This document shows positions 20,273 to 30,410 of a stretch of DNA of 38,433 nt, piece after piece; within the stretch, counting starts at the first letter, position 1, and every line of letters starts with the position of its first letter. The notes below the pieces were generated by a model that was not told the origin of the DNA, searched no databases, and saw nothing but the letters and a program-made list of their open reading frames with translations. Origin of the DNA: Candidatus Fredericiella danica (lineage in GTDB: Bacteria; Chloroflexota; Anaerolineae; Caldilineales; Caldilineaceae); assembly GCA_016713335.1 (NCBI GenBank), contig JADJPH010000058.1, positions 1 to 38,433 of the forward strand, given 5' to 3'. The translations under genes and the position numbers were made by a program.

Positions 20273-20713
20273 ATGCAAAGTAAACAACATACAATTGAAA
20301 AGTATATAAATTGGTCTCTCAATGTCATAGGCGCGGCGATCCTTTCGTGGCTCGTGATCGTTCTGATCATGTGGATGACCAAAGGCGCTGTGTTTGTCTA
20401 CGATTCCCGGATTACTCAATTTGGAATTTGCCTCGAAGATTCCACATTCAAGCCGGTGGATGTTGTGCCGATAAGCGCCGGCGGTTTTTACGTGTGCGGT
20501 CTTGTTGAAGGGACGACCATTCGACCGGGTTCGTTGATCGTCAGGCGAGGAACTTCTCCAGTATATGGCGAAAGTCTCACCCTCCCGGTGGGCTATTTTT
20601 ATCTCCGTGTTCCGCTGACCGAAGCATTCATCCCAGGAGCGTATTACACGCATATCGGATACGCCAGAGAAACACTCGTCGAAGCACGATTTGTTGTCTT
20701 CAAAGATCAATGA
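20273..20713 (+). CDS. One-TM protein behind the RHS tip, candidate immunity protein
   Basis: 146 aa, starting 18 nt after the RHS stop. A short cytoplasmic N-terminus is followed by one TM helix (LNVIGAAILSWLVIVLIMWM) and an external beta-rich domain of about 105 residues (IRPGSLIVRRGTSPVYGE). No family recognised. A small gene directly behind an RHS C-terminal domain is the classic place for the cognate immunity gene, and a membrane location would suit a tip acting in the envelope. That role is inference from position only. Composition is AT-rich like CT1. An alternative ATG lies at 20257 in another frame. Confidence 0.55.
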   Translation: MQSKQHTIEKYINWSLNVIGAAILSWLVIVLIMWMTKGAVFVYDSRITQFGICLEDSTFKPVDVVPISAGGFYVCGLVEGTTIRPGSLIVRRGTSPVYGESLTLPVGYFYLRVPLTEAFIPGAYYTHIGYARETLVEARFVVFKDQ

Positions 20714-20743
20714 ATTCGCTTGAATCAATATGTCATCACCCGG

Positions 20744-21003
20744 CTACTTATTGGGCACGACACGCTCGTGCCCGATCCCACCCAAGTGATGGGCTATCAA
20801 CGGTACGCATACGCCAGGGCCAATCCGCTGCGCTACAGCGATCCGACTGGGCAGTGCATCCCTGCGTGGGAAAAGTGGGCTTGAGCTTTGTGACATACTC
20901 CGTCTATGGAGCAAGATACACCACCAGCAGCAACGGATTGATTTCCCTCATTGCTATTCCAGGAGGCCACTGCCCTGAACGTTCAGATGATTCGCATCAG
21001 TGA
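20744..21003 (+). pseudogene. Displaced RHS tip: short core end plus remains of a second C-terminal domain
   Basis: From about 20755 the sequence reads HDTLVPDPTQVMGYQRYAYA and then NPLRYSDPTGQ, a close copy of the core end of the upstream RHS gene (DTLVPDPTNVMDYKRYAYAR) with a different junction. The frame stops at TGA 20882-20884. A neighbouring frame stays open to 21003 (VTYSVYGARYTTSSNGLI). No start codon or core precedes it, so it is an orphan CT cassette, as known from RHS loci that swap tips by recombination. Domain type unknown. Confidence 0.6.
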
Positions 21004-21075
21004 GATACTCTACGGGCTACCTTAATGCAGCTAAGCAATCCTATCGGTCAAATGTGTCAACTACGAGAACAATAC

Positions 21076-21963
21076 ATGTCGCAAACGCTCCATGTCGATA
21101 CCTTAAGCCTTGCTCGAGTGCCCAGCGCAGGCAGCATCGAAGCCGATAATCTACAGCATCAGACTTGGCGAGGCTATGGTTTGCTGGCAATCCTTCTCCT
21201 AGTAACCGCCGTTACGCTCATGGGTTGCTCGTCGTCGCCAAAAATGACTGCTACAGATGTCAGTTGCGACATTATTAGCGGCAAGACGTTTTCGGGGCTG
21301 TTCGAGCGATGGCCTGAGAACATGGCCGTCTACTTGGACAAGGCATTTGCTACGACAGTGGAGGAAGCGTCTCAGCCCATCACAACAACCAGCGGTGTGG
21401 TGCAGGAGAGTTATTACGACTGGAACAGCGAGATTGGCGCCTATCAACTGTCTACATTTGATCGCCGTCCACGCTATGTACACCTCACCACTGGTGACGA
21501 GGGGCCTACACTGGGGCGGGTGATTGAGTGTTTGGGCGCGCCAACGCAATATAGTATGCGGTATGGAAGTGCCGGCGATTCCCGTCCCTTCATCGTTGGT
21601 GAGCTCTTCTACACTGACAAAGGTGTGATAGTGCGAATCCGAGTGCCTAATTCGGAGATTGAGGACACGAGCAACTCAAAAAATGTGATTCGTGCTGTCA
21701 ACAATGCGACACCTGTGAGACCCAGGATGCAATGGGTGGAGTCAGGGCGTGACATCGAGACGATGAATTGGCGGGCTGCACTTTACGAATGGCAGCCGGA
21801 CGAAATGTCAGGCATTGCGTTCACCCAACAGAATCTTGCCTATTATAGCTCCTTTCGCCCATGGCCCGGTGCGCTCGACAAAGTGGAGTTAACGTATATT
21901 GCGCCTCATCTACTGCCAGCTTCCGGAGTCGAGTCACCACTTCAGCCGACCAGAGTGCCATAA
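21076..21963 (+). CDS. Predicted lipoprotein, unknown function
   Basis: About 295 aa from ATG 21076 (an ATG at 21025 would add 17 residues). A hydrophobic stretch, YGLLAILLLVTAVTLMGC, ends in a lipobox (LMGC) followed by SSSPK, so the mature protein should be a lipid-anchored exported protein. The roughly 30 polar residues before the signal are unusual and suggest a cytoplasmic extension or a wrong start. The mature domain shows no known family but carries GPTLGRVIECLGAPTQY. It sits between the orphan RHS tip and the second core copy, so an immunity role for the second tip is possible but unproven. Confidence 0.6.
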   Translation: MSQTLHVDTLSLARVPSAGSIEADNLQHQTWRGYGLLAILLLVTAVTLMGCSSSPKMTATDVSCDIISGKTFSGLFERWPENMAVYLDKAFATTVEEASQPITTTSGVVQESYYDWNSEIGAYQLSTFDRRPRYVHLTTGDEGPTLGRVIECLGAPTQYSMRYGSAGDSRPFIVGELFYTDKGVIVRIRVPNSEIEDTSNSKNVIRAVNNATPVRPRMQWVESGRDIETMNWRAALYEWQPDEMSGIAFTQQNLAYYSSFRPWPGALDKVELTYIAPHLLPASGVESPLQPTRVP

Positions 21964-22092
21964 GACTGCGCAACCCTAGAAAGGAAGGGATGTGAAGAAA
22001 CACCCTAAATTCACTTAGTATCCAGTCCTGAAGATCCGCCGTAACCAGTAGAGATTGGTTGCAGGCAAACGCGTAACCAACCTATGCCCACA

Positions 22093-23413
<1,321 letters not shown>

Positions 23414-23467
23414 CAGTGAGGATAGAGAAATGAGAAGGATGAAACCTGGAATTGTGGCACAAAGGGT

Positions 23468-25357
23468 TCATGGGTGAATCTGGAGTGTATGTTCGGTGGA
23501 TGCGAGGTCGTACCAGTAGAGGAGTTTTTGTTCGACCTGGTCGAGTTCATAGCGCCCATCTGAAATTGTCACCCGACATCCATCCGGATAGGCATAGGTA
23601 GGGACAAACACCTCGGTTGGCGCCGTGACACGAGGATCGTGCCGAAATCTGAACTCAAAGGTGCGGCTACGAAAATCGTAGCTCATTTTCAGCGGCTCGC
23701 CTGCAACGGCGCGGGCATATGGCCGGACGACCGCCGGCAGCGCTCTGCCCCCGGAATGGATGTCCGTGGGATCGTGTTGCTGGTCACGGCTGAAGATGGA
23801 CAAGTCCTCCCCGTTCCAGCCATCGCCGTGGGCATTGGTGTTCTGCGCGTCATAGTTCCAGATCGTTCCGCTCAACAAGGCATCTTCCACCGCACGCATA
23901 CTGCGATCCATGGCGCGCACCTGCGCCGAAAAATCGCCGGTCCGGTACGCCGCGCGATCATGCATGTCGAACGGGATCCCGAACTCGCCAAGCAGCACCG
24001 GCGCCCCCGGGAGGCGCTCGGCCGCCATTGCGCGAAGTGAACGCAACTCGTTGGCAAACAACTTGCGCACCTGGGGCGCACCCACCGCCACGCGCCGCGA
24101 CCGCGTATGCACCCCGAGATGCGCCGTGTACCGCTTCCCAAACAAGATCAGCACGTCGTACCAATGTGGGGCATAGACCAGATTGACCGCATCGGCCAGA
24201 TCCCAGCGGGGAGGCGGTTCCGTCACTTCACTCTGCACAAAGATAGTAGCCTCGGGATGCGCACGGCGAATCGTCTGGGCAAAGCGGCGGGCAAACGGGT
24301 AGTAGCAATCCTGGGTCCAGTCCACGGGGCGCCCGTCGACGGCTGCAAAGTAGGCGGTTTGCCGCAGGTGCGGTGCACTGTCCTTGCCGATCTCCCAGAC
24401 GCCATGTCGCCGCCAGATGCACTCGGCGGTGGGCTGCCAGGCGCGGACGCGTTCCGGGTTGAGCCACTGCCGTCGTGTGCGGCCAGGGAAGATTGGGTTC
24501 AGCCCGAAGACCTGGACCTGTTGCGGGATCCCTTCGCCCAGCGCCATCGACTGGAGCGGGGTGGGCGATGGCCCCATCCGCAGCAGTTGATCGTGGCCGG
24601 TGAGATCGCGGCGCCCAATGTAACCCGGCAACGGTTCATTCATGGTGTCGTAGCCAACAACATTGTCGAAGCGCGCCAGGCGTTTGGACACCTCGGCGAT
24701 GGCGGCGAGGTAGTGACGCTGCAGGTACTGCTGGACCGGTTCGCCGTCAATGTGGCTCTGTGGCGCAAAGACATCACCGCCAAAAAAGAGCGTAAACATT
24801 GTGGCTGCAGCCAACTTTGCGCCGTTGGTAGGCCAGATCATCCGCGGGAATGGATCGCCGTGCTCCTGATGCAGGAGGGCGGCGCCGGTCGGATGCAGCG
24901 ATTGGATGTCGAAACCAACCGCCTCAAGCGTCCAACCAGGGGCGCCGTCGCCACCGGTGAAGCGGCTCCAAACGTCCTGATGCGGGTCAATAAAGAGCGC
25001 TATCTGGTGGTCCGCCGCCTTCTGTACCAGTTCGACAAGGTAGTTGAGGTATTCCTCATCGTAGCAGCCCGGTCCGGCATGTTCGATTGCTTCCCAGGTG
25101 ACCAACAGCCTGAGGAAGGTGAATCCCCACGCACGCAGCCGCGCAAAGTGTTCATCGGCTTCGTCCAGCGGGAAGGGACGGCCGACAAAGGAGACGTTGC
25201 GATGGTCATAGAATCTGTCGCGCAGATGCGTCGCGCCGGCGGGTTCAACCGGGTATTTGCTGCTGCCACCGAGATTGACGCCGCGCAGCAGCAATGTCCG
25301 GCCGTATTCATCGTAGAAGCGACCCTCCCCGGCGCGGATCATTGGGGTGTGCTCCAT
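23468..25357 (-). CDS. Glycoside hydrolase family 5, endoglycosylceramidase-like
   Basis: Intact protein of 629 aa from ATG 25357 (an upstream start at 25462 would overlap the neighbouring gene). GH5 retaining glycosidase: RGVNLGGSSKYP near the start, the acid/base glutamate in YDTMNEPLPGY (near 24635), a substrate histidine region APHWYDVL (near 24155), and the nucleophile in LLGEFGIPFD (near 23980). A beta-sandwich C-terminal domain follows (VFVPTYAYPDGCRVTISDGR), as in endoglycosylceramidase-like members. The substrate, a glycolipid or other glycoside, cannot be fixed. There is no signal peptide, so it is either cytoplasmic or the start is elsewhere. The DUF1349 gene lies 52 nt upstream on the same strand, and carbohydrate binding would be a fitting joint theme. 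Confidence 0.85.
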   Translation of the reverse strand: MEHTPMIRAGEGRFYDEYGRTLLLRGVNLGGSSKYPVEPAGATHLRDRFYDHRNVSFVGRPFPLDEADEHFARLRAWGFTFLRLLVTWEAIEHAGPGCYDEEYLNYLVELVQKAADHQIALFIDPHQDVWSRFTGGDGAPGWTLEAVGFDIQSLHPTGAALLHQEHGDPFPRMIWPTNGAKLAAATMFTLFFGGDVFAPQSHIDGEPVQQYLQRHYLAAIAEVSKRLARFDNVVGYDTMNEPLPGYIGRRDLTGHDQLLRMGPSPTPLQSMALGEGIPQQVQVFGLNPIFPGRTRRQWLNPERVRAWQPTAECIWRRHGVWEIGKDSAPHLRQTAYFAAVDGRPVDWTQDCYYPFARRFAQTIRRAHPEATIFVQSEVTEPPPRWDLADAVNLVYAPHWYDVLILFGKRYTAHLGVHTRSRRVAVGAPQVRKLFANELRSLRAMAAERLPGAPVLLGEFGIPFDMHDRAAYRTGDFSAQVRAMDRSMRAVEDALLSGTIWNYDAQNTNAHGDGWNGEDLSIFSRDQQHDPTDIHSGGRALPAVVRPYARAVAGEPLKMSYDFRSRTFEFRFRHDPRVTAPTEVFVPTYAYPDGCRVTISDGRYELDQVEQKLLYWYDLASTEHTLQIHP

Positions 25358-25409
25358 GCCGGAGAGTTGTGATCCTTCTCGCCTGAGGCGGGTTGCAATT
25401 GCATCCGGC

Positions 25410-25946
25410 TCACAGGGCTTCGAGGGAAAACCCGCGGAAGGTGACGCGGAAACCGGCGCCATCTGGTGCGGCGCACATGGGGCCTACCTGCACAAATTCT
25501 GCGGTGGGGAAGAACGCCAGCCGGAGCATGCGATATTGCTCGCTATCTTCCGAAATGTAGACCTCCACGCCATCACCCTTGCGGATGAGGCGCAAGAAGA
25601 TAGAAGGTGGATTTGACGGAAGCGGCGTCACCGCCCAGTCTGAGACGCCGCGCGTGACGACGACGCTCGCCTGCTGCACGCCGTGCACGAACTCGATGCC
25701 GCACTTGATCCAATTCTCTGCGTCAAGGCGCAGCATTAACCCGGCCTGGTCGTAGAGGTCGCGGTATTCGCCGGCCACTTCGATATCGACCTGAAAGTCG
25801 CCGCCCACATCGAGCGCGTAGAAATGCCCATTGTCGCGGATGAAACCATAATGTGTGATGCGCCAGAAATCACTCTTGGCGCCCGCGGTCACGATGATGT
25901 TGTCACCGCGCGCTTCCCATTGGGGTGGTTCATTGTACCAGTGCAT
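25410..25946 (-). CDS. DUF1349 (concanavalin A-like lectin/glucanase fold) protein
   Basis: 178 aa. HWYNEPPQWEARGDNI, DFWRITHYGFIRDNGHFYAL, YDQAGLMLRLDAENWIKCGI and SIFLRLIRKGDGVEVYIS are the usual landmarks of DUF1349 (YghX/regulation-of-carrageenase-like). It forms a jelly-roll and probably binds sugars, though no enzymatic role is established. The start at 25946 matches the usual family beginning; ATG 25973 is an in-frame alternative. A TACAAT hexamer at 25979-25984 on this strand could be its -10 element. It lies directly upstream of the GH5 gene, so both are probably one transcript. Confidence 0.8.
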   Translation of the reverse strand: MHWYNEPPQWEARGDNIIVTAGAKSDFWRITHYGFIRDNGHFYALDVGGDFQVDIEVAGEYRDLYDQAGLMLRLDAENWIKCGIEFVHGVQQASVVVTRGVSDWAVTPLPSNPPSIFLRLIRKGDGVEVYISEDSEQYRMLRLAFFPTAEFVQVGPMCAAPDGAGFRVTFRGFSLEAL

Positions 25947-26019
25947 GGTGTCGAGATCGCTCCCTGGAGTCATAACCGATTGTACAGACGATGCTTGAAG
26001 ATTATACAACAGGTGCGAA

Positions 26020-26067
26020 AAGGCGCCGGGCTTGCAGACCACTGAGGGTCTGCAAGCCCGGCGCCTT
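26020..26067. terminator. Perfect 21-bp inverted repeat, probable terminator or REP-like element
   Basis: Left arm 26020-26040 and right arm 26047-26067 are exact reverse complements around a 6-nt loop (ACTGAG). The arms carry GGCGCCGGGC. The element lies about 40 nt after the corrected DUF5666 stop and before the DUF1349 gene, on the same strand. There is no T-run, so a repeat family (REP/BIME-like) is equally possible. Confidence 0.6.
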
Positions 26068-26109
26068 ACGCTCACTACTTGGGCCTACAAAGTCTGTCCG
26101 GTTCCAGGC

Positions 26110-27704
26110 TTACCGCACGGCCATCGGCATGAAGAGGGTCTGGGCCAGGTTCACCGAGCGAACCAGCGTGGCAACCTGCGAACCGTCGGCTGCGGTATAG
26201 CTGTTGACCAGCACCGTCTGTCCAACCACCAGGGGACCTGCCGCCCGGCTCAGGACCGTCGCCGGAGTCACCGCCTAGGTGCGCCCACCGACCTTGATGG
26301 TTGTCGCACTGACTGCTGCCATGCCGGGCGTCTCGTTTTCGATCTCGCCGATCTGGTCGTCGTCGCCGGCGCCCGGTGGCACTTCGGTTTCCATCTCATG
26401 GATGACGTTCTTGCCGTTGATTACGGAGTACTCGACCTCGACAAAGGCGCCGACTGCCAGCAAGCCGTGCTCTTCCTTGAACTTGCTGGTCTCGACACCC
26501 ACCAGCGGCACATCACCGACCATCCAGTCGCCGATGAAACCGGTCGCCGGCATGGAGACTACGAACCCAACCAACTTGGCATGATTGCCATCATCGACAC
26601 CGCCATCGTCGTCCGTGGTCTTGATCTGCTTGGCGATCCGGCCATCGGCAGCGTCCAGGCGGTATTCGACCCGCACCCGTGCACCCACGACGAGGGCGCC
26701 ATCTTCCTCTTCAAACTCGGTGTTGGCGGTGGCGGTGTAGCTGACGCCACTGATGATCCACTGACCGATGCGGTCGGCCGGCATGCTCTCAATGAGGCCA
26801 TAGGCCTGGCCTTCAGAACCATTGTGGTGACCGTCGCCGCCGTCGTCATCGTCGTCATCATGACCAAATTTGGACTTGATCTCAGTCGCCAGCAATGAAC
26901 CATCCGTCTTGGTGACAAAGTGTACCTTCACCGTGATGCCGACTTTGAATTCGCCATCGCGCTGGTCAAATTCGGTCTGACCGTCGGCGATAAAGGTGAG
27001 ACCACCGATGACCCATTCACCGATCAGGTCAGCCGGGAAACTTGTCAGCTCGCCGTAGAGTTCGCCTTCACCGGGATTGTCGTCATCATCGTCGCCGCCG
27101 CCGCCTGCGCAGTGGTAGTCGCGTTCGGTCTCCAGTTCACGCATCGCAAAGGGGGTGGAGGTGTTCAGATAGTGTACTTTGACGCATGCACCCACCACAA
27201 TGGGGCCAAATTCGGGCTTGAACTCGGTAGCGCCATCAGCGCGGTAGGTGACACCGCTGACGACCCAGTCGCCGGCTGCTGCGCCATCCGGGATGGTCTC
27301 GACGCGGCCATAGGCTTCCAGATCAGGCTCGTCATCCATCATTGCAATCGCTCAGCGGTTCGCTGTCGATCTCTTTGGCCACGAAGGGTTGGAATTATCA
27401 AGGTAGTCAACCTTGGCGCAAACGCCAACAGCCAGGGCGCCTTCCAGTTTCGTCAAACTCGGTGCCGCATTTTGCCCGGTAGGTCACGCCACCGATGACC
27501 CAGTCACCAATTTTTGCCGTCCGAGGGCATCTGTTCAACGAGGCCCCTCGCGCGCAGCGGTTTGTCGTCGCCGCCATCATCACCGCCGCTATTGCCGGCC
27601 GCGTGGGCGGGGGTGGCAAGGCCGAAGAGCGCAATACAGGCGACGAAGAGAATTGCCAGTGTCGCCAACCATTCTCGTTTCACAAGGGTTTTCATGGGAT
27701 GCAT
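26110..27704 (-). CDS. Secreted DUF5666 multi-repeat protein with Asp-rich linkers, interrupted
   Basis: Signal peptide from ATG 27704 (MHPMKTLVKREW, then LATLAILFVACIALFGLA and cut near AHAAG), with AAAGGA about 9 nt upstream. Then come about five copies of the DUF5666 beta-barrel unit. Each copy has a form of IGDWVIGGVTYxA, a TEF, and VGxxVKVxY. Linkers are strongly acidic (GDDDDDN; HDDDDDDGGDGHHNG) and may bind Ca2+, which is inference. One frameshift lies near 27525 and further ones near 27345-27455. An in-frame TAG at 26275-26277 stands where GRT would be followed by Gln. Beyond it the frame stays open through AVTPATVLSRAAG to the true stop at 26110-26112. Function of the family is unknown. 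Confidence 0.75.
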
Positions 27705-27908
27705 CGTGTCGTGTCCTTTCATCAGTACCAGCGAGTGTATCCGGCAGTCGCCGTATCATTATCGTGAGCTTTCAGTTGTGAACTCACTACTTGCAGATAA
27801 AGAGACGGCTGCACTGGCAGAAAATACACCAGTTTTGCCCTTGTGCTTGCGAATCCACCCAGTGGTGCGGGTGAGGTTGATGCTCAGCTACCACTTGCGA
27901 TCAGCTTC

Positions 27909-28868
27909 TCATTCACCTGCCACCATAATGGCAACCTTTCCGCGGGCGTGCTCGGCCTCGAAATACCTGAATGCATCCGCAATGTCTGCCAGGGCATACG
28001 TTCTGTCGATGATCGGTGTGAGCTTTCCTGCTTCGCTGAGTTGCTTCAGAACGTCGAGATCGGCTGCGTTTGCTTTTGATTCGACCATGGCGCCCTGCTG
28101 GCGCATGAACGGCCCCAGCAGGTAGGCTTTCAAGACATAGCTCATCCCACCGTAGCCCCTGTTTGGACTGATTTTTCCTTGCGGGGTGAGGGCTTGCCGC
28201 ATCTCCGAAAATGACCGGTTGCCCACATTGTCGAGAATAGGATCGTAGCGTTGCCCCGCTTTGGTGAAGTCCTGCCTGGTGTAATCAATGACATGGTCGG
28301 CGCCGAGCGCAGTCACCATCTCCACATTGCGCGTGCTGCACACACCGGTCACTTCGGCGCCCAACGTCTTGGCGATCTGGACGGCGAACGTGCCTACGCC
28401 ACCCGAGGCGCCATTGATCAGGACCTGCTGACCCGGCTGCACCTTGCCGGCATCGCGCAGACAGTGCAGGGCAGCCAGGGCCGCGTTGGGGATGGCTGCC
28501 GCCTCTTCGAAGGTAAGATTCACAGGTTTCAGCGCCAACGCGCCTTCCTTAACCGCCACGTATTCGGCAAATGCACCCTTAGACGCCGTGTACACTTCGT
28601 CACCGGGTCGGAACCGTGTCACGTTCTGCCCGATGGCCTCTACCCGGCCCGCAATGTCCCAGCCCAGGATATAGTCCTTGGGTTTTGGGAATCCGAGCGA
28701 CAGGCGCACAAGCCACGGCGAGCCGTGCATCGAGAAGAGATCGGCGGCGTTGATCGATGATGCACAGACTCGGATGAGCACGTCGTTATCCTTGATCACC
28801 GGCTTGTCAACCTCTTTGAGTTTGATGACGTCCGGTGCACCGTAGTCGCTGATGGTGATCGCTTTCAC
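27909..28868 (-). CDS. NAD(P)H:quinone oxidoreductase-like / MDR-family alcohol dehydrogenase
   Basis: Intact 319-aa medium-chain dehydrogenase/reductase without catalytic zinc ligands, so quinone-reductase-like. The N-terminal GroES-like domain carries VLIRVCASSINAADL and ILGWDIAGRVEAIG. The Rossmann domain carries INGASGGVGTFAVQIAKTLG (about 150), and a conserved end reads DIADAFRYFEAEHARGKVA. Expected role is NADPH-dependent reduction of quinones or enones. Substrate unknown. ATG 28868 has GGAGG about 8 nt upstream. It lies 145 nt after the start-distal end of the next small gene on the same strand. Confidence 0.88.
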   Translation of the reverse strand: MKAITISDYGAPDVIKLKEVDKPVIKDNDVLIRVCASSINAADLFSMHGSPWLVRLSLGFPKPKDYILGWDIAGRVEAIGQNVTRFRPGDEVYTASKGAFAEYVAVKEGALALKPVNLTFEEAAAIPNAALAALHCLRDAGKVQPGQQVLINGASGGVGTFAVQIAKTLGAEVTGVCSTRNVEMVTALGADHVIDYTRQDFTKAGQRYDPILDNVGNRSFSEMRQALTPQGKISPNRGYGGMSYVLKAYLLGPFMRQQGAMVESKANAADLDVLKQLSEAGKLTPIIDRTYALADIADAFRYFEAEHARGKVAIMVAGE

Positions 28869-28949
28869 GTATTTTTCCTCCAGGGGATTCCCCCGCTTTG
28901 ATCATTTGCATCCAACTGAGCGTCCGGGGGATTCAGGGTGATCCCCTGC

Positions 28950-29032
28950 TTTTGTGCGTTTTTCTTTGTGTTCCTTGTTCCTTTGTTCTTTGTGCTCTCT
29001 GTGTTCTTTGCGGTTATTCTCCCTGCTTTTCC
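28950..29032. repeat. Degenerate TTTG/TTCT simple repeat
   Basis: A pyrimidine-rich run of decayed units (TTCTTTGTG, TTCCTTTG, TTCTTTGTGC, TTCTTTGCGG) in the gap before the quinone-reductase gene. It has the same style as the element at 3490-3535. Confidence 0.5.
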
Positions 29033-29310
29033 CCTGGGATATTTTCCCGATTTGGTGCCTCTGCCTGCGCTGGCTCGATACAATTCAGCGCAAGCAGAGG
29101 GATGCCCAGATCTCGCACTTTCTTTAGTAAGCCGTGCAATGCAGCCTGGTCGCTCACCTGACCGGTCAAGATCGTATCGCCATTGTCCGCCAGGGTGATG
29201 GTCATGCCCTCAAACCAGCCCGCCCATTCGTTTCCCAGGGTGCCTGCGATCCTGATGGCATAAACCATTGGCGCATTCGGGTCAAGTTGTGTTTTCAGTT
29301 CCTTTGCCAT
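29014..29310 (-). CDS. Small conserved hypothetical protein (about 98 aa)
   Basis: Starts at ATG 29310 (AKELKTQLDPNAPMVYAI). The conserved middle, TLGNEWAGWFEGMTI then TGQVSDQAALHGLLKKVRDL and GIPLLALNCIEPAQ, matches a small protein common in Chloroflexota and cyanobacteria genomes that often accompanies membrane proteins or regulators. No enzymatic motif. It lies 58 nt downstream of the DUF4386 gene and is probably cotranscribed with it. Confidence 0.75.
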   Translation of the reverse strand: MAKELKTQLDPNAPMVYAIRIAGTLGNEWAGWFEGMTITLADNGDTILTGQVSDQAALHGLLKKVRDLGIPLLALNCIEPAQAEAPNRENIPGEKQGE

Positions 29311-29368
29311 GATCGCGCACCTGCTGTGGCCCTCCCGTAGCGCATGGACTACGTCGTGAGTCCGCCAT

Positions 29369-30082
29369 CTACCGAGCCGCCGCAGCGTTTGCCGGTCGTG
29401 GCGCCGCGGTTTCGACGCCACTATTGTGTGCGGCTGCACCAGGGGAGGTGCGCAACATGAGAATACCGAGCCACACAAACCAGGCGATTTGGCCCAAGGC
29501 AAAGATGGCTACCATCATTGTGAGACCGGGAATGATCGACGCAATGCCTGCGAAGCCGACCACCAGCCCCAGATAATTAAGCACCCTGGGCAACTGCCCG
29601 GACCGCAACGCTGCCCAACTTACCAGCAGGGTCCAAAGGCCGCCCAACACCTCAGCCTCGCCACCCAGTCCACCGTGGACAGCATCGATTGCGACCCACG
29701 CGGCTACTGCTGGCAATGGATCGCTGCCGGCAAGCGCAACGACTGCAGCCTGGCCGGAGTTGTACACCATGCCGCTGGCAATGAGCAAGCACGCCCAGAT
29801 CAGCCCAAAAACGGTCGCCGTCTGCATGATCGCCGGGGCGCCGTCCCGCAGCCGATCGTGGAGCGCCAGCGCCAGCAGCACCAACATGATGCCGAAGACA
29901 ACGTAGGTCAACAAGATGACCGTCTGCATGCTAAGCTGGTTGTTCACCAGCAGTGCGATTTGTTGGGCCGGTTCGACGACGCCAGTACTGTCCAAAACAA
30001 CGATAAAGAACACCATGCCCAACAAATAGGCGGCTGCCTCAAACAATGCGGCGAGGCCACCCAGTTTCTGTGAGTACTTCAT
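29369..30082 (-). CDS. DUF4386-like integral membrane protein
   Basis: Intact 237-aa membrane protein with about six TM helices (GLAALFEAAAYLLGMVFFI; VILLTYVVFGIMLVLLALAL; FGLIWACLLIASGMV; LTMMVAIFALGQIAWFVWL). The GLAALFEAAAYL start and the VHGGLGGEAEVLGGLWTLLV stretch fit DUF4386, whose role is unknown. It begins the small operon 30082 to 29014 and follows the LuxR regulator on the same strand, with direct repeats in its upstream region. Confidence 0.7.
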   Translation of the reverse strand: MKYSQKLGGLAALFEAAAYLLGMVFFIVVLDSTGVVEPAQQIALLVNNQLSMQTVILLTYVVFGIMLVLLALALHDRLRDGAPAIMQTATVFGLIWACLLIASGMVYNSGQAAVVALAGSDPLPAVAAWVAIDAVHGGLGGEAEVLGGLWTLLVSWAALRSGQLPRVLNYLGLVVGFAGIASIIPGLTMMVAIFALGQIAWFVWLGILMLRTSPGAAAHNSGVETAAPRPANAAAAR

Positions 30083-30188
30083 ATTGATCTCCTGTTCGGC
30101 AAAACGCTATTTGTTCACGCAGCAATGTGTGTTTCACGCGCTGCAACCATAGGGTATGCGAGCAGGTGGTGAGCCGTCGTCATCAGAT

Positions 30189-30266
30189 GTGATGATTGAG
30201 GTGATGAGTGAGGTGGTGATTCCGCTTGTCAGAGCCACACACGTGCCAGTCAGAGCCACGCACGTG
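30189..30266. repeat. Two short direct-repeat arrays upstream of the DUF4386 gene
   Basis: First, 12-nt units GTGATGATTGAG (30189), GTGATGAGTGAG (30201) and a decayed third copy (30213). Second, GTCAGAGCCACACACGTG (30228-30245) and GTCAGAGCCACGCACGTG (30249-30266), a 21-nt period with one mismatch, each ending in an ACGTG core. The position about 110-185 nt before the DUF4386 start suggests operator sites. Confidence 0.6.
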
Positions 30267-30339
30267 AGTAAGTGGTTCGCCTTGCCAAAGCTTCTGCTGT
30301 CTGAATCACGGCTCGACTGGCAGTTGACGCGGGGGCAAG

Positions 30340-30402
30340 ATCAACGCGGAGAAGCGGAGGTGGCGCGGAGTGCGCGGAGCGGAGGAGAAGAGACAGGGAG
30401 AC
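30340..30402. repeat. Degenerate GCGGAG repeat
   Basis: Purine-rich units (CGCGGAG, AGCGGAGG, CGCGGAG, CGCGGAGCGGAGG) just beyond the LuxR gene's 3' end. Low-complexity intergenic element. With the two arrays above it fills the 328-nt gap 30083-30410. Confidence 0.5.
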
Positions 30403-30410
30403 AAACGCTA

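Noticed and set aside
24107..25372. 421-aa plus-strand frame opposite the GH5 gene
   Set aside because: The opposite strand has an intact GH5 with all catalytic motifs; this frame has none.
30189..30266. Short repeat arrays as a CRISPR
   Set aside because: Units are only 12-21 nt with no spacers of even length and no cas genes.
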